Source: Chryseobacterium sp. LAM-KRS1 (GTDB lineage: Bacteria > Bacteroidota > Bacteroidia > Flavobacteriales > Weeksellaceae). Taken from it: a stretch of 64,000 bases of DNA. The stretch lies in the NCBI RefSeq assembly GCF_013184525.1, contig NZ_JAAOIZ010000004.1:248001-312000 (forward strand). Direction: 5' to 3'. Numbering within the stretch: position 1 is the first letter of the stretch; each line of letters opens with the position of its first letter. The position numbers and the translations under genes are program-made. Below the pieces are notes generated by a model that was not told the origin of the DNA, ran no database searches, and was given only the letters and a program-made list of their open reading frames with translations. Positions 34,050 to 42,117 of the stretch are shown here, piece by piece.

Positions 34050-34388
34050 ATGGGAAAATTTGTAATTACTCAGAGAATAAACAATGAGTATCAATTCAAT
34101 CTTAAGGCTGGAAACGGAGAAATTATCCTGACCAGCGAAGGCTATGTTCAGAAAGCCTCCTGTCATAAAGGAATAGAGTCTGTAAGAATCAATTCAAAGG
34201 AGGATTCCAGATATGACAGAAGAGAGGCTGTAAATGGTAAAGATTATTTCGTGCTAAAAGCCAGAAATGGGGAGATCATTGGAAAAAGCCAGCTCTACAG
34301 CTCAAAGACAGCAATGGAAAATGGAATTCACTCTGTAAAATCCAACGCTCCAACCGCAGAAATTATTGATGAAACCCTTAAAAACTAA
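34050..34388 (+). CDS. YegP-like protein with two DUF1508 repeats
   Basis: 112 residues. There are two copies of the DUF1508 unit: QFNLKAGNGEIILTSEGYVQKASCHKGIESVR and YFVLKARNGEIIGKSQLYSSKTAMENGIHSVK, each an antiparallel beta hairpin plus helix. The function of this family is not established; members are small, soluble and often induced by stress. It is the first gene of a tightly packed ten-gene run, directly behind promoter copy B. The next gene starts 5 nt after the stop. Confidence 0.88.
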   Translation: MGKFVITQRINNEYQFNLKAGNGEIILTSEGYVQKASCHKGIESVRINSKEDSRYDRREAVNGKDYFVLKARNGEIIGKSQLYSSKTAMENGIHSVKSNAPTAEIIDETLKN

Positions 34389-34393
34389 AAGCA

Positions 34394-35464
34394 ATGGATC
34401 TTAAAATAAAACTAGAGCAGCTGCATCAGAAAGTAGTAGGATTGAAAGACCAGATCAATACGGAAGAAGCTACCAAAAATGCTTTTGTTATGCCGTTTAT
34501 CCAGATTTTAGGTTATGATATATTTAATCCTACCGAAGTGGTTCCTGAGCATATTTGTGACATCGGAACCAAAAAAGGAGAAAAAGTAGACTATGTAATA
34601 AGACACAACGACAATCCTATTTTTATCATTGAATGTAAGCATTGGAAAGAAAGTGCAGATGCGCACAATTCGCAGCTCCACAGATACTATCATGTTTCAA
34701 AAACCCGGTTTGGAGTGCTTACCAATGGGATTGTATATAATTTTTATACCGATCTGGAGAAGCCTAATATTATGGATGAAAAGCCTTTTTTTACCATCAA
34801 CATTGAAGATCTCAAAGACAGTTCGATTAAAATTCTCGAAAGCTTTACCAAAAAAGACTACAATCTGGAAAGCATTTTAGATTCTGCTGAAGCATTAAAG
34901 TATATCAAAGCAATCCGGAGAGAATTTGAGAAAGAAATCGAAAATCCCTCTGATGAGTTGGTTAGGCTGCTAGTCAATCGTTTTTTCGAAAAACCTTTAA
35001 CCGCGAACAGAATGATCTCCTTCAAAGAGTACACAAAGAAAGCTTTGACAACATCAATCAATGAATCCATAAGTTTCAGGCTCAAATCTGCATTGAGTAT
35101 TAACGAACAGATTGAAAAAAGGGATGAGGTTGTAAGAACACCACAATCTATTGATGAAAACAATGATTCTAAAATTGTAACAACCGAAGAAGAACTGGAA
35201 GGGTTTCAAATTGTAAAGGCTATCCTGCGAGAAAAAGTCGAATCATCAAGAATTGCTTATCGGGATACTCTATCCTATTTTGGAATTTTATTCGATGACA
35301 ACAATAGGAAACCTCTTTGCAGACTACATTTTAATACCTCAAATAAATACCTGGAGCTATTTCATAACGGGAAAGATTCCGGAGAAAAGATTTTATTAGG
35401 TACTCTCGATGAAATCTACAATTTCAGAAATGAACTTCACAAAACACTTGAAAATTATAACTGA
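34394..35464 (+). CDS. Orphan HsdR_N-type nuclease-like protein
   Basis: 356 residues. The N-terminal 150 residues match the type I restriction enzyme R-subunit N-terminal domain: E25 (INTEEATKNAFVMPFIQILGY), D66 (KVDYVI) and E80-x-K82 (FIIECKHW), a complete PD-(D/E)xK nuclease site. No helicase domain follows and no hsdM/hsdS is nearby. The C-terminal 100 residues (IVKAILREKVESSRIAYRDT, LHFNTSNKYLELFHNG) look like a small beta-rich domain seen at the end of similar orphan proteins. A nucleic-acid-cleaving effector is possible. Its stop overlaps the next start (TGATG). Confidence 0.85.
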   Translation: MDLKIKLEQLHQKVVGLKDQINTEEATKNAFVMPFIQILGYDIFNPTEVVPEHICDIGTKKGEKVDYVIRHNDNPIFIIECKHWKESADAHNSQLHRYYHVSKTRFGVLTNGIVYNFYTDLEKPNIMDEKPFFTINIEDLKDSSIKILESFTKKDYNLESILDSAEALKYIKAIRREFEKEIENPSDELVRLLVNRFFEKPLTANRMISFKEYTKKALTTSINESISFRLKSALSINEQIEKRDEVVRTPQSIDENNDSKIVTTEEELEGFQIVKAILREKVESSRIAYRDTLSYFGILFDDNNRKPLCRLHFNTSNKYLELFHNGKDSGEKILLGTLDEIYNFRNELHKTLENYN

Positions 35465-35973
35465 TGAAAAAGCTGTTTTTACTTATTATAATCCCAATCA
35501 TCATTTTTCTTTTACATTCTTGTTTTAAGGCAAACGATAATATTGGGCACGATGGAAGATGTACGGGGTCTACCTATTGTACAGCTTGTTCAAATTGTTC
35601 CGGTTGCGGACATTGTGCAGGAGGTGGTGGAAGCTGTGGTGTTTGTAAAGGAGAATCCTCCGGAAAAAAATCTTCTTCAAAGAAAGATAAACATAAAAGA
35701 CTAGGAAATAATGATTCTTATTCTTCAAAAAGAGGTAAATCTACCAAAGCTCCTTCAGTTTTTGTGAATGAAATCAATATCAATTCTGGCAGATACATAG
35801 CAGGAACTGCAATTACCTACCTATATGAAAAACCTTCTATTCAATCCAAAATAATAGAAACTGTTCCTAAAAATGAAAAGCTGATTCAGCTTTCAAAACA
35901 GGATTCTTGGTATAAAGTGAAAGTACAGAAATCAGGAAAAATAGGATATGTATATTATAGAAATGTGAAATAA
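35464..35973 (+). CDS. Cys-rich lipoprotein with SH3 domain
   Basis: 169 residues. Lipobox LLHSC with Cys20. Residues 33-61 hold eight cysteines in CxxC-like spacing (33, 39, 42, 45, 48, 51, 58, 61) with many Gly, a likely metal- or disulfide-bearing knob. A Lys/Ser linker follows, and the C-terminal 65 residues form a bacterial SH3b domain (ITYLYEKPSIQSKIIETVPKN then WYKVKVQKSGKIGYVYYRNV), usually a cell wall or peptide binding module. It should sit in the envelope, on the periplasmic side. Its start overlaps the nuclease-like gene by one base, so the two are co-translated. Confidence 0.8.
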   Translation: MKKLFLLIIIPIIIFLLHSCFKANDNIGHDGRCTGSTYCTACSNCSGCGHCAGGGGSCGVCKGESSGKKSSSKKDKHKRLGNNDSYSSKRGKSTKAPSVFVNEININSGRYIAGTAITYLYEKPSIQSKIIETVPKNEKLIQLSKQDSWYKVKVQKSGKIGYVYYRNVK

Positions 35974-35989
35974 CTAAAACCAAATATCT

Positions 35990-36619
35990 ATGAATTTAAA
36001 ACAATTTTTAAACGAAGAACAGGATCCTAAAGCTGTTGAAAAGCTCCTTGAAAAAATTAATAGCCTTCTTACTTCACAAGAGTTTGTTGAATATATTGCC
36101 GTTCAAAAAAAGCCGGCTTTTAATTTATCTCCTGACTGTATTGCTCTTACCAACAGGAGAGTTATTTTTTGTAGACCCAAAAATTTCGGTTTATCAATGG
36201 ATTTTCAGGATTACAGTTGGGTAGATGTTGCAGACTGTCATATTAAAGAAGGTATTCTTGGGGCTACTTTCATTATGAAAACTGTAGGAAACCTAATCAA
36301 TATGATGGACTATTTACCAAAAGCACAAGCAAGAAAACTCTATCAATACGCTCAGGAAATTGAAGAACAAATGAGAAGTGTGAGAAGAGAAAAAGATTTA
36401 GAAACAAGAAGAGCTTCTGCTGGAGGAGGAGTAACTGTAAATAACACGACACCTATTATTGCCCAACCACATCAATTCCAACAACAACATCAACCTTTGT
36501 TGATAGAAGATGAAGATCCCTTTGCCATTTTACAAAAATTAAAAGGCTTAGTAGAAACCGGAATTATTTCCCAGGAAGAGTTTGAAGAAAAAAAGAATGA
36601 AATCTTATCAAGAGTTTAG
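35990..36619 (+). CDS. Bacterial PH-like domain plus SHOCT protein
   Basis: 209 residues. Residues about 25-125 resemble a bacterial pleckstrin-homology-like domain (CIALTNRRVIFCRPK, DYSWVDVADCHIKEG), a fold often used for membrane or partner binding. A short coiled segment (EIEEQMRSVRREKDLETRR) and a Gln-rich linker follow. The C-terminus is a SHOCT motif (DPFAILQKLKGLVETGIISQEEFEEKKNEILSR), a short helical pair thought to promote oligomerisation. No membrane helix, so cytoplasmic. It lies 16 nt after the lipoprotein gene and 5 nt before the TM2 gene. Confidence 0.8.
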   Translation: MNLKQFLNEEQDPKAVEKLLEKINSLLTSQEFVEYIAVQKKPAFNLSPDCIALTNRRVIFCRPKNFGLSMDFQDYSWVDVADCHIKEGILGATFIMKTVGNLINMMDYLPKAQARKLYQYAQEIEEQMRSVRREKDLETRRASAGGGVTVNNTTPIIAQPHQFQQQHQPLLIEDEDPFAILQKLKGLVETGIISQEEFEEKKNEILSRV

Positions 36620-36624
36620 AAATT

Positions 36625-36840
36625 ATGAAATCAAAATTTACCACAGCCATGCTCGCTCTCTTTTTAGGGGGATTGGGCATTCACAGATTTTACTTAGGTC
36701 AAAATACATTAGGAATATTCTATCTTTTATTCTGCTGGACTTTTATCCCGGCACTCATTGCCTTTATTGACTTCATCGTTTTCATTTTCATGTCTGAAAA
36801 TAGTTTCAATTACAAGTACAACCTTACTACAGGATTCTAA
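36625..36840 (+). CDS. TM2-domain membrane protein
   Basis: 71 residues. The TM2 motif is clear: a first helix with LALFLGGLGIHRFYLGQNTLGI and a second helix from FYLLFCWTFIPALIAFIDFIVF, joined by a short loop. The two-helix hairpin sits in the inner membrane. The family is found from bacteria to animals, with no general biochemical role known. It often accompanies SHOCT or PH-like proteins in bacterial operons, as here. A recurring A-rich linker (AAAAACTAAAAA) follows its stop. Confidence 0.88.
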   Translation: MKSKFTTAMLALFLGGLGIHRFYLGQNTLGIFYLLFCWTFIPALIAFIDFIVFIFMSENSFNYKYNLTTGF

Positions 36841-36851
36841 AAACTAAAAAA

Positions 36852-37274
36852 ATGAAACCATTTCTCACCTTCTGTGCAATATGTTGTTTTGTAGGTGTTT
36901 TTAGACTCCCTATTGAATATTACACCTTTCTCCGGGTTTTAGTCTCTGTTGGAGCACTGATTATCATCTATAGTTTTTTGAACAATAAGCAATACAACTG
37001 GGGAGCAATATTCATAGTAATACTGATCATTTTTAATCCGGTTTTTCCCATTTATTTATATAGAAAAAGTATATGGATCCCTATTGATACCATTACAGGA
37101 ATCCTTTTTCTCCTTATAACGTTTGCTGAAAAACTGGATTTTAAAAAGGAAGAAGAAACTACCGAAGAAATTCCAGAACATAATAGACAAGTAAGATCTC
37201 CTTCACGAGATATCATTATTAATCCTAAAAAGACCAAAGAAGAACCAACCAATGGAAAACAATCAAATAACTGA
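36852..37274 (+). CDS. DUF6804-type membrane protein
   Basis: 140 residues. Four closely spaced hydrophobic helices fill the first 95 residues (PFLTFCAICCFVGVFRLP, VLVSVGALIIIYSFL, WGAIFIVILIIFNPVFPI, IDTITGILFLLITFA). The sequence RLPIEYYTFLR and FNPVFPIYLYRKSIWIPID are typical of the DUF6804 family. A charged 45-residue cytoplasmic tail follows, ending KQSNN. Function unknown. Its last 23 bases overlap the start of the TerB-like gene, indicating a strict operon. Confidence 0.75.
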   Translation: MKPFLTFCAICCFVGVFRLPIEYYTFLRVLVSVGALIIIYSFLNNKQYNWGAIFIVILIIFNPVFPIYLYRKSIWIPIDTITGILFLLITFAEKLDFKKEEETTEEIPEHNRQVRSPSRDIIINPKKTKEEPTNGKQSNN

Positions 37275-37659
37275 AAATCTCAAAGCTCACTTCTTAAGGC
37301 TTTATCAAATGGCTATTTGTGATGATGATTTCAGTGCTCTTGAGCTGAAAATGCTTTACAAATGTGCTGAAGAAAGAGGAATATCTTCAAAAAATCTGGA
37401 TGATATTCTGCTGAATCCTATCAATTTTAAATCTCTGGTCCCACAAACCATTGAGGAGAAAGTTGATTACCTATATGATCTCACTGTGATGATATGGGCA
37501 GACGGCGTCGTCTCTCCAAACGAGTATTCCGCTATGGAAAAGTATGTACTTATGTTCGGTTTTCTGGAAGAGAATGTAACAGATATTGTTGATTACCTTA
37601 TCGAAGCAGTAAAAATCGGAAAGAATAAAAGTGACATTTTATACGAATTAAAAAACTAA
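37252..37659 (+). CDS. TerB-like helical protein
   Basis: 135 residues, all helical. Two acidic metal-binding-type repeats are visible: CDDDFSALELKMLYKCAEERG and WADGVVSPNEYSAMEKYVLMFG, the latter the typical ADGxxSxxE of TerB-like domains. TerB proteins belong to Ter stress complexes linked to tellurite resistance, phage inhibition and membrane-associated processes. The match is at fold level and I could not search for it. The gene overlaps its upstream neighbour and precedes the coiled-coil membrane gene by 6 nt. A vWA-like lipoprotein follows that, and TerB and vWA genes are commonly neighbours in Ter systems. Confidence 0.65.
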   Translation: MENNQITENLKAHFLRLYQMAICDDDFSALELKMLYKCAEERGISSKNLDDILLNPINFKSLVPQTIEEKVDYLYDLTVMIWADGVVSPNEYSAMEKYVLMFGFLEENVTDIVDYLIEAVKIGKNKSDILYELKN

Positions 37660-37665
37660 AACACT

Positions 37666-39009
37666 ATGGACACCATCAGCATAAAAAATTTATTCAAACT
37701 GAAATCAGTTCCAATTGAAACACCCAAACAGGAAGCTCCCAAAGACACCGACTCTAAAGTAGAAACAGAATCTCCTGAAGAAAGCAGAAAAAGAACTTAT
37801 CACGAAGCCGGTTACAGGGACAGCTCCAGAACAAATGGAAATCATTCCACACTATCAATCTGCCTTGATGCCGTATACTCAAAGTTTCAAAATGAGGAAA
37901 AAGAGATGGTTGAAAAACAGCAAAAGCTTAAGGAGTCTTATATCAATGAGCAAAAAAACAGAGAAACTGAGATCAAAGCTCTGACTGTTTCCCAGGAAAC
38001 TAAAGAAGAACAGCTAAAAAATAAAAACAAGGAGGTCGAAAATCATCAAAACACAATTGAGGCCCTAAAAGCTGAAATACTGGATTTACCTAGAAACCCC
38101 GAAAAACACAATGTAAAAGCAACAAAAGGAGCTTCCACTAAATTCTGGATTGGCGCATTCCTTCTCATTCCTATAAGCCTTTACTTGATCACATTCTATA
38201 TTTCAACTTCTTACTCCGCTTTCTTTAAAAGTTTTGATGCTAAAAGTACGGTGATACAAAGTGTTTTGGACGCACAAGCATTCAGTAAAGCATGGAACGC
38301 AGGAGCTATTGAAGGAGCTTTTGTCACTTTAATTCCATTTGTATTTCTTGGACTAGGCTTTCTCATTCACATGTTCAGCGAGAATAAAACAACAGCGAAT
38401 TATATTAAACTTGGACTATTATTCGTAGTTACATTTGTTTTCGACTCCATTTTAGCATATGAGATCGAATCAAAACTGTATGAATTAAATAAAACATTTA
38501 ATTCCCCTGATTTTAAGATTAAAATCGCTTTTACTAAAATACAGTTTTGGGGAATTATTTTCGCAGGATTCATTGTCTACATTATCTGGGGGTTGGTATT
38601 TGATTTTGTTATGAAGGAGCATAAAGAAAAAGATAAAATCAAAAATGAACAAGAAATCAGACAAAAAAACGTGCTTTTCCTTTTAGAAAAAATCAATGTC
38701 CTGAAAAAAGAAATTGAAGAAATTCTGGGAAATATAGGTACCACAAAAGAATTAATCATTAAAACCCGTGGGAGAATTGAAGAACTTCAGAATATTATTG
38801 ATGGAGTCATCATTCCAACCAAAGATTACAAGTTATACGCCTCAGAGTATGTCCAGGGTTGGATTACTTTTATTGGAGAAAAGATAGCTGTTTCCAAAAC
38901 AGAGAAACAAACGATGATCGAAAGCTGTATTGAGACCTATAATATCAATCTGGAAACCGTAGGAGCTAATTCTGATAATCAAAATTTAGTATACCTGTCT
39001 TCTTTATAA
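37666..39009 (+). CDS. Coiled-coil membrane protein with four helices
   Basis: 447 residues. A disordered start is followed by a coiled coil at about 75-141 (EEKEMVEKQQKLKESY, TKEEQLKNKNKEVENH), membrane helices at about 159-181, 215-236, 246-266 and 294-316, and a second coiled coil at 318-380. A 65-residue soluble end has DYKLYASEYVQGWITFIGEKI. No known domain was recognised. The coil-membrane-coil layout, with both ends predicted in the cytoplasm, suits a scaffold or gated assembly. It is the largest protein of the run and a candidate core component. Confidence 0.7.
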   Translation: MDTISIKNLFKLKSVPIETPKQEAPKDTDSKVETESPEESRKRTYHEAGYRDSSRTNGNHSTLSICLDAVYSKFQNEEKEMVEKQQKLKESYINEQKNRETEIKALTVSQETKEEQLKNKNKEVENHQNTIEALKAEILDLPRNPEKHNVKATKGASTKFWIGAFLLIPISLYLITFYISTSYSAFFKSFDAKSTVIQSVLDAQAFSKAWNAGAIEGAFVTLIPFVFLGLGFLIHMFSENKTTANYIKLGLLFVVTFVFDSILAYEIESKLYELNKTFNSPDFKIKIAFTKIQFWGIIFAGFIVYIIWGLVFDFVMKEHKEKDKIKNEQEIRQKNVLFLLEKINVLKKEIEEILGNIGTTKELIIKTRGRIEELQNIIDGVIIPTKDYKLYASEYVQGWITFIGEKIAVSKTEKQTMIESCIETYNINLETVGANSDNQNLVYLSSL

Positions 39010-39019
39010 ATCGAAAGCC

Positions 39020-39901
39020 ATGAAAAAAATAATATACTTATTAATAATCATCTCTTTTGTTTCTTGTTGCAAAACTGAAAGTGGTTCTTCCGATGAAAGA
39101 AAAAATAGTATTCAAACTGATCTGAATAACTTAAATGTTAGCATTTTAATTGATTTATCGGACCGAATCGATCCCAAAACCAACCCAAACCCATCAATGG
39201 AATATGCTCAGAGAGATGTGGAATATATCAAAACCATTGAAAAAGGATTTCTCAACCATATTAAATCCAAAAGAATAATCACTTATGATGATCAGATGCA
39301 GATCTTCTTTAATCCTGAACCTTCCGATCCAAAAATGAACGAACTGACCAAAGAACTAAAGGTATCTTTTGATAAAAATACAAGCAAAGATTATTTTAGT
39401 TCTGTCGAAAAAAAATATTCTGAATTGCCTTCTAATATTTATCAATCAGCCATTAAAGATGATAAATACGTTGGTTCTGACATTTGGGAGTTCTTTAGAA
39501 ATAAAGTAAAGGATTATTGTATCAAAGATGATCGAAGAAATATTCTTTTTATTCTGACTGACGGCTACATGTATCATGAAGATTCCAAGTTTTCACAAGA
39601 AAAGAAGACCTCTTATCTGACATCAAAATTAATAAAATCATTTCATCTTACCACAACAGATTATAAAGCAGAAATTGAGAAAAATCATTTGGGCTTTGTA
39701 AAGGCCAATGATAATCTGAATAATCTGGAAGTAATTGTTTTGGGAATTAACCCTGAAAAAGGCAATCCATTCGAAGAAGCAGTCATCAAAGAATACTGGG
39801 AAAACTGGTTCAAAGAAATGAAAGTCAAAAATTACCAGATTAAATCAGCAGACCTTCCTTCTAATCTGGAACCGATTATTTTAAAAGCTATTAAAGGATA
39901 A
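39020..39901 (+). CDS. vWA-like lipoprotein
   Basis: 293 residues. Lipobox FVSC with Cys16. The mature part looks like a von Willebrand A fold: a first strand and metal loop SILIDLSDRID (D45-x-S47-D48, a variant of DxSxS), a middle GSD at 152-154 and a later strand and loop NILFILTDGY (TDG at 180-182). A metal-ion-dependent adhesion or assembly role in the envelope is likely. It is the last gene of the run and is followed by a strong terminator. The lipoprotein is solid, the vWA reading moderate because the first loop has Asp in place of the second Ser. Confidence 0.68.
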   Translation: MKKIIYLLIIISFVSCCKTESGSSDERKNSIQTDLNNLNVSILIDLSDRIDPKTNPNPSMEYAQRDVEYIKTIEKGFLNHIKSKRIITYDDQMQIFFNPEPSDPKMNELTKELKVSFDKNTSKDYFSSVEKKYSELPSNIYQSAIKDDKYVGSDIWEFFRNKVKDYCIKDDRRNILFILTDGYMYHEDSKFSQEKKTSYLTSKLIKSFHLTTTDYKAEIEKNHLGFVKANDNLNNLEVIVLGINPEKGNPFEEAVIKEYWENWFKEMKVKNYQIKSADLPSNLEPIILKAIKG

Positions 39902-39932
39902 AAACTAAAAAACACTCAACATATAACCACAA

Positions 39933-39964
39933 AAAAAGCGAAGACTTATCTTCGCTTTTTTATT
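39933..39964. terminator. Bidirectional terminator ending the ten-gene run
   Basis: AAAAAGCGAAGA and TCTTCGCTTTTT form a perfect 12-bp stem with a 4-nt loop. It also ends the minus-strand acetyltransferase gene. Confidence 0.88.
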
Positions 39965-40412
39965 TTCTGATCATTTCCGTATGCGGAATATCGTCCTCCA
40001 GGTATTTTTTCCCGGTATCAATAAAACCAAACTCAGAATAGAAACGCAACAGGTAATCCTGTGCAGAGATTTTGATCTCCGATGTATGAAACCTGTTTTC
40101 AATGGTTTCAACCGCATATCTTATCAATTGTTTTCCTAAGCTTTTTCCTCTTGCTTTCTCAGTAGTCAGTACCCTTCCGAATGAAGTTTCATCATATTTA
40201 ATGCCTTTATCAAAAACCCTGCAGTAGGCAAGGATCTCACCGTCTTCCTCCGCCCAGATATGAATACCCTTCTGGTCATAATTATCCAGATCAGGATAAG
40301 GGCAGTTTTGTTCGATCACAAAAACATCAATACGCGCCTTTAAAACTTTATAAAGCTCAGGAACGGTGAACTCATCAAAAGTTTTTATTTTCCAGATTAT
40401 ATTACTCATCAA
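39960..40412 (-). CDS. ElaA-like GNAT acetyltransferase
   Basis: 150 residues (149 from the second ATG at 40409). It matches ElaA-type acetyltransferases: [24 protein letters not shown], then YCRVFD, the acetyl-CoA loop [20 protein letters not shown] with the R-G-x-S/G-x-G pattern, and [21 protein letters not shown] at the end. The substrate is unknown. The start overlaps the end of engB by about 11 nt, so it is translated from the engB transcript. The GNAT fold is firm. Confidence 0.88.
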   Translation of the reverse strand: MMSNIIWKIKTFDEFTVPELYKVLKARIDVFVIEQNCPYPDLDNYDQKGIHIWAEEDGEILAYCRVFDKGIKYDETSFGRVLTTEKARGKSLGKQLIRYAVETIENRFHTSEIKISAQDYLLRFYSEFGFIDTGKKYLEDDIPHTEMIRK

Positions 40413-41025
40413 AGTTTACGCTATTATTTTTTAAAAATTCATTGGTGGTCTGGATGAAATCCAGAATTTTGTCGCCTCCTTCCTTCTTTTCTGCTGAAGT
40501 AATATACAGTTCCGGCAGGTCTTCCCAGGTTTTGTGAAGTTCAGCTTTATAATCCTCCACATTTTTTATAACAACATTAGGCTTCAGTTTATCTGCTTTG
40601 GTAAAAACAATTGAAAAAGGAACTCCGCTCTCTCCACACCATTGGATAAACTCTAAATCGATTTTCTGAGGAGTGTGTCTTGAATCCACCAAAACAAAAA
40701 GGTTAACCAGATTCCTTCTGTTCAGGATATAATTGGTGATCAGTTTTTCAAAATCTTTTCTCTGGACCTTTGAAACTTTAGCATATCCGTATCCCGGCAA
40801 ATCGGTAAGATACCAGCTTTCATTGACTAAAAAATGGTTGATCAGCTGTGTTTTTCCCGGAGTTTGTGAAGTTTTTGCCAGATCTTTATGATTCATCATC
40901 GCATTGATCAATGATGATTTACCCACATTTGATCTTCCTATAAAAGCATATTCGGGAATATTGGGCTCCGGGCATTCCTGCCATTTCCCGCTACTTTTGA
41001 CAAATTCTGCTGTTTTAATTACCAT
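40402..41025 (-). CDS. engB: Ribosome biogenesis GTPase EngB (YihA/YsxC)
   Basis: 207 residues. The G1 motif GRSNVGKSS is at 30-38, G3 is [10 protein letters not shown] near 75, G4 is TKAD near 141 and G5 ([11 protein letters not shown]) lies toward the end. It is an essential GTPase for assembly of the large ribosomal subunit. The length is normal. It starts with [19 protein letters not shown], as expected. It is in an operon with the acetyltransferase downstream and lies 58 nt after the alpha/beta hydrolase gene, with a terminator hairpin between. Confidence 0.95.
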   Translation of the reverse strand: MVIKTAEFVKSSGKWQECPEPNIPEYAFIGRSNVGKSSLINAMMNHKDLAKTSQTPGKTQLINHFLVNESWYLTDLPGYGYAKVSKVQRKDFEKLITNYILNRRNLVNLFVLVDSRHTPQKIDLEFIQWCGESGVPFSIVFTKADKLKPNVVIKNVEDYKAELHKTWEDLPELYITSAEKKEGGDKILDFIQTTNEFLKNNSVNFDE

Positions 41026-41048
41026 TTTTGAATTATTTTAAGAAAAAC

Positions 41049-41076
41049 AAACCATTAAGAGCTATCTTAATGGTTT
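41049..41076 (-). terminator. Terminator of the alpha/beta hydrolase gene
   Basis: AAACCATTAAGA and TCTTAATGGTTT form a perfect 12-bp stem with a 4-nt loop; on the minus strand GTTTTTC follows. Confidence 0.78.
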
Positions 41077-41083
41077 AAGTTAT

Positions 41084-41845
41084 TTATACTTTATCTTTTA
41101 ACCAGCTGTAAAGAATTTCATTGAATTCATCTGGTTTTTCCATCATTGCTGCGTGGCCGCATTTATCTATCCAGTACAGATCGGAATTAGGAATAAACTT
41201 ATGCATATCTTCTGCCACCTCAGGAGGTGTTACATTATCCTGCTTTCCCCAGATCAGACACGTAGGTGTCAGAATTTTAGGGAGATCATTCAGCATGTTG
41301 TGTTTGATAGCACTTCTGGCAAGCATTACGGTTTTTATTCCTTTCATTCTGTCATTAACAACACCGAAAACCTCGTCCACGAGATCCTCTGTAGCGACTG
41401 CAGGGTCATAGAAAACTTCCTCCGTTTTCTTCCTTATATATTGTCTGTCACTTTTTCTCGGAAAGCTGTCCCCGAATGTTCTTTCGTATAATCCGGAACT
41501 TCCCGTTAAAACAAGATTTTTTACAAGATCAGGCCTTGCCAAAGCTAAGATAAGCCCGACATGACCGCCCATCGAATTCCCGACAATAGTTACCGGTTCC
41601 GAAATATGGCTCTCTATAAACTTGATAATATATTTTGCGATAGTAGTAAGATTGGTATTGAGTACCGGCAAATCATAGATTGGCAATTGAGGCACATATA
41701 CCTTAAATCCTTTCTCCGAAAAAAAATTCACCATCTTATCGAAATTACTCAAACCACCCATTAACCCGTGCAACAGCACCAATGGATGTCCTTCTCCCGC
41801 TTCTACAAAAGTATATTTCTTTTCTTTTTTTGTACTAAATATCAT
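41084..41845 (-). CDS. Alpha/beta hydrolase
   Basis: 253 residues from the ATG at 41845 (MIFSTKKEKKYTF). The longer frame from 41890 would start upstream of the -7 box at 41868-41875, so the shorter start is chosen. HGLMGG is the oxyanion region, the nucleophile elbow is GNSMGGH, the acid is Asp in GKQDNVTPP, and the His is in CGHAAMMEKPD. It is a cytoplasmic esterase or lyase-like hydrolase with unknown substrate (MhpC/BphD-like core). The minus-strand gene diverges from the mraZ cluster and lies upstream of engB. Confidence 0.87.
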   Translation of the reverse strand: MIFSTKKEKKYTFVEAGEGHPLVLLHGLMGGLSNFDKMVNFFSEKGFKVYVPQLPIYDLPVLNTNLTTIAKYIIKFIESHISEPVTIVGNSMGGHVGLILALARPDLVKNLVLTGSSGLYERTFGDSFPRKSDRQYIRKKTEEVFYDPAVATEDLVDEVFGVVNDRMKGIKTVMLARSAIKHNMLNDLPKILTPTCLIWGKQDNVTPPEVAEDMHKFIPNSDLYWIDKCGHAAMMEKPDEFNEILYSWLKDKV

Positions 41846-41867
41846 AAAACGCCTTAATAAAGCCCTG

Positions 41868-41875
41868 CAAAAATA
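41868..41875 (-). promoter_or_regulatory. -7 box of the alpha/beta hydrolase gene
   Basis: On the minus strand the sequence is TATTTTTG, an exact TAnnTTTG match, 22 nt upstream of the ATG at 41845. It decides the start of this gene. Confidence 0.55.
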
Positions 41876-42068
41876 CAAATTAAACCTCAAAAATATTTTG
41901 ATATTCCTAATTTAAGATAAAAATAATATAATAAAGGCTTTTTGCCGATCTTTTTTAACATCCTTTTTGTTATGGGCAAAATAACACCAATTACAATATC
42001 CAAAATATCAACCACTTACCCCTGCGGTCTTCAATCTTTGATAAAACTTATTAACATTGAGTCAAAAA

Positions 42069-42098
42069 GTGGGAAAAAGTGGGAAGTTTTGGAAATAA
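42069..42098 (+). promoter_or_regulatory. MraZ operator, three 10-bp repeats
   Basis: GTGGGAAAAA, GTGGGAAGTT and TTGGAAATAA lie head to tail at an exact 10-bp period. This is the TGGG-repeat arrangement bound by MraZ upstream of its own gene in many bacteria (established for E. coli and Mycoplasma). The third unit is degenerate. It overlaps the -33 region, suiting repression. Confidence 0.75.
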
Positions 42099-42103
42099 TT
42101 ATA

Positions 42104-42111
42104 TAAATTTG
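42104..42111 (+). promoter_or_regulatory. -7 box of the division cluster, almost leaderless mraZ
   Basis: TAAATTTG is an exact TAnnTTTG match ending only 6 nt before the mraZ ATG. With a start site about 4 nt past the box, the mRNA leader would be only a few nucleotides. Confidence 0.6.
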
Positions 42112-42117
42112 TCCCAA

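Noticed and set aside
34394..35464. Complete type I restriction system
   Set aside because: Only the HsdR_N-type nuclease domain is present; no helicase, methylase or specificity gene is in the window.
37666..39009. ZorA-like motor protein of a Zorya defence system
   Set aside because: The coil-membrane layout is reminiscent, but there is no MotA/ExbB signature and no OmpA-type ZorB partner or ZorC/ZorD gene nearby.
42079..42117. Non-ATG start for mraZ
   Set aside because: It would encode the MraZ operator repeats and the -7 box; the ATG at 42118 starts the conserved domain.
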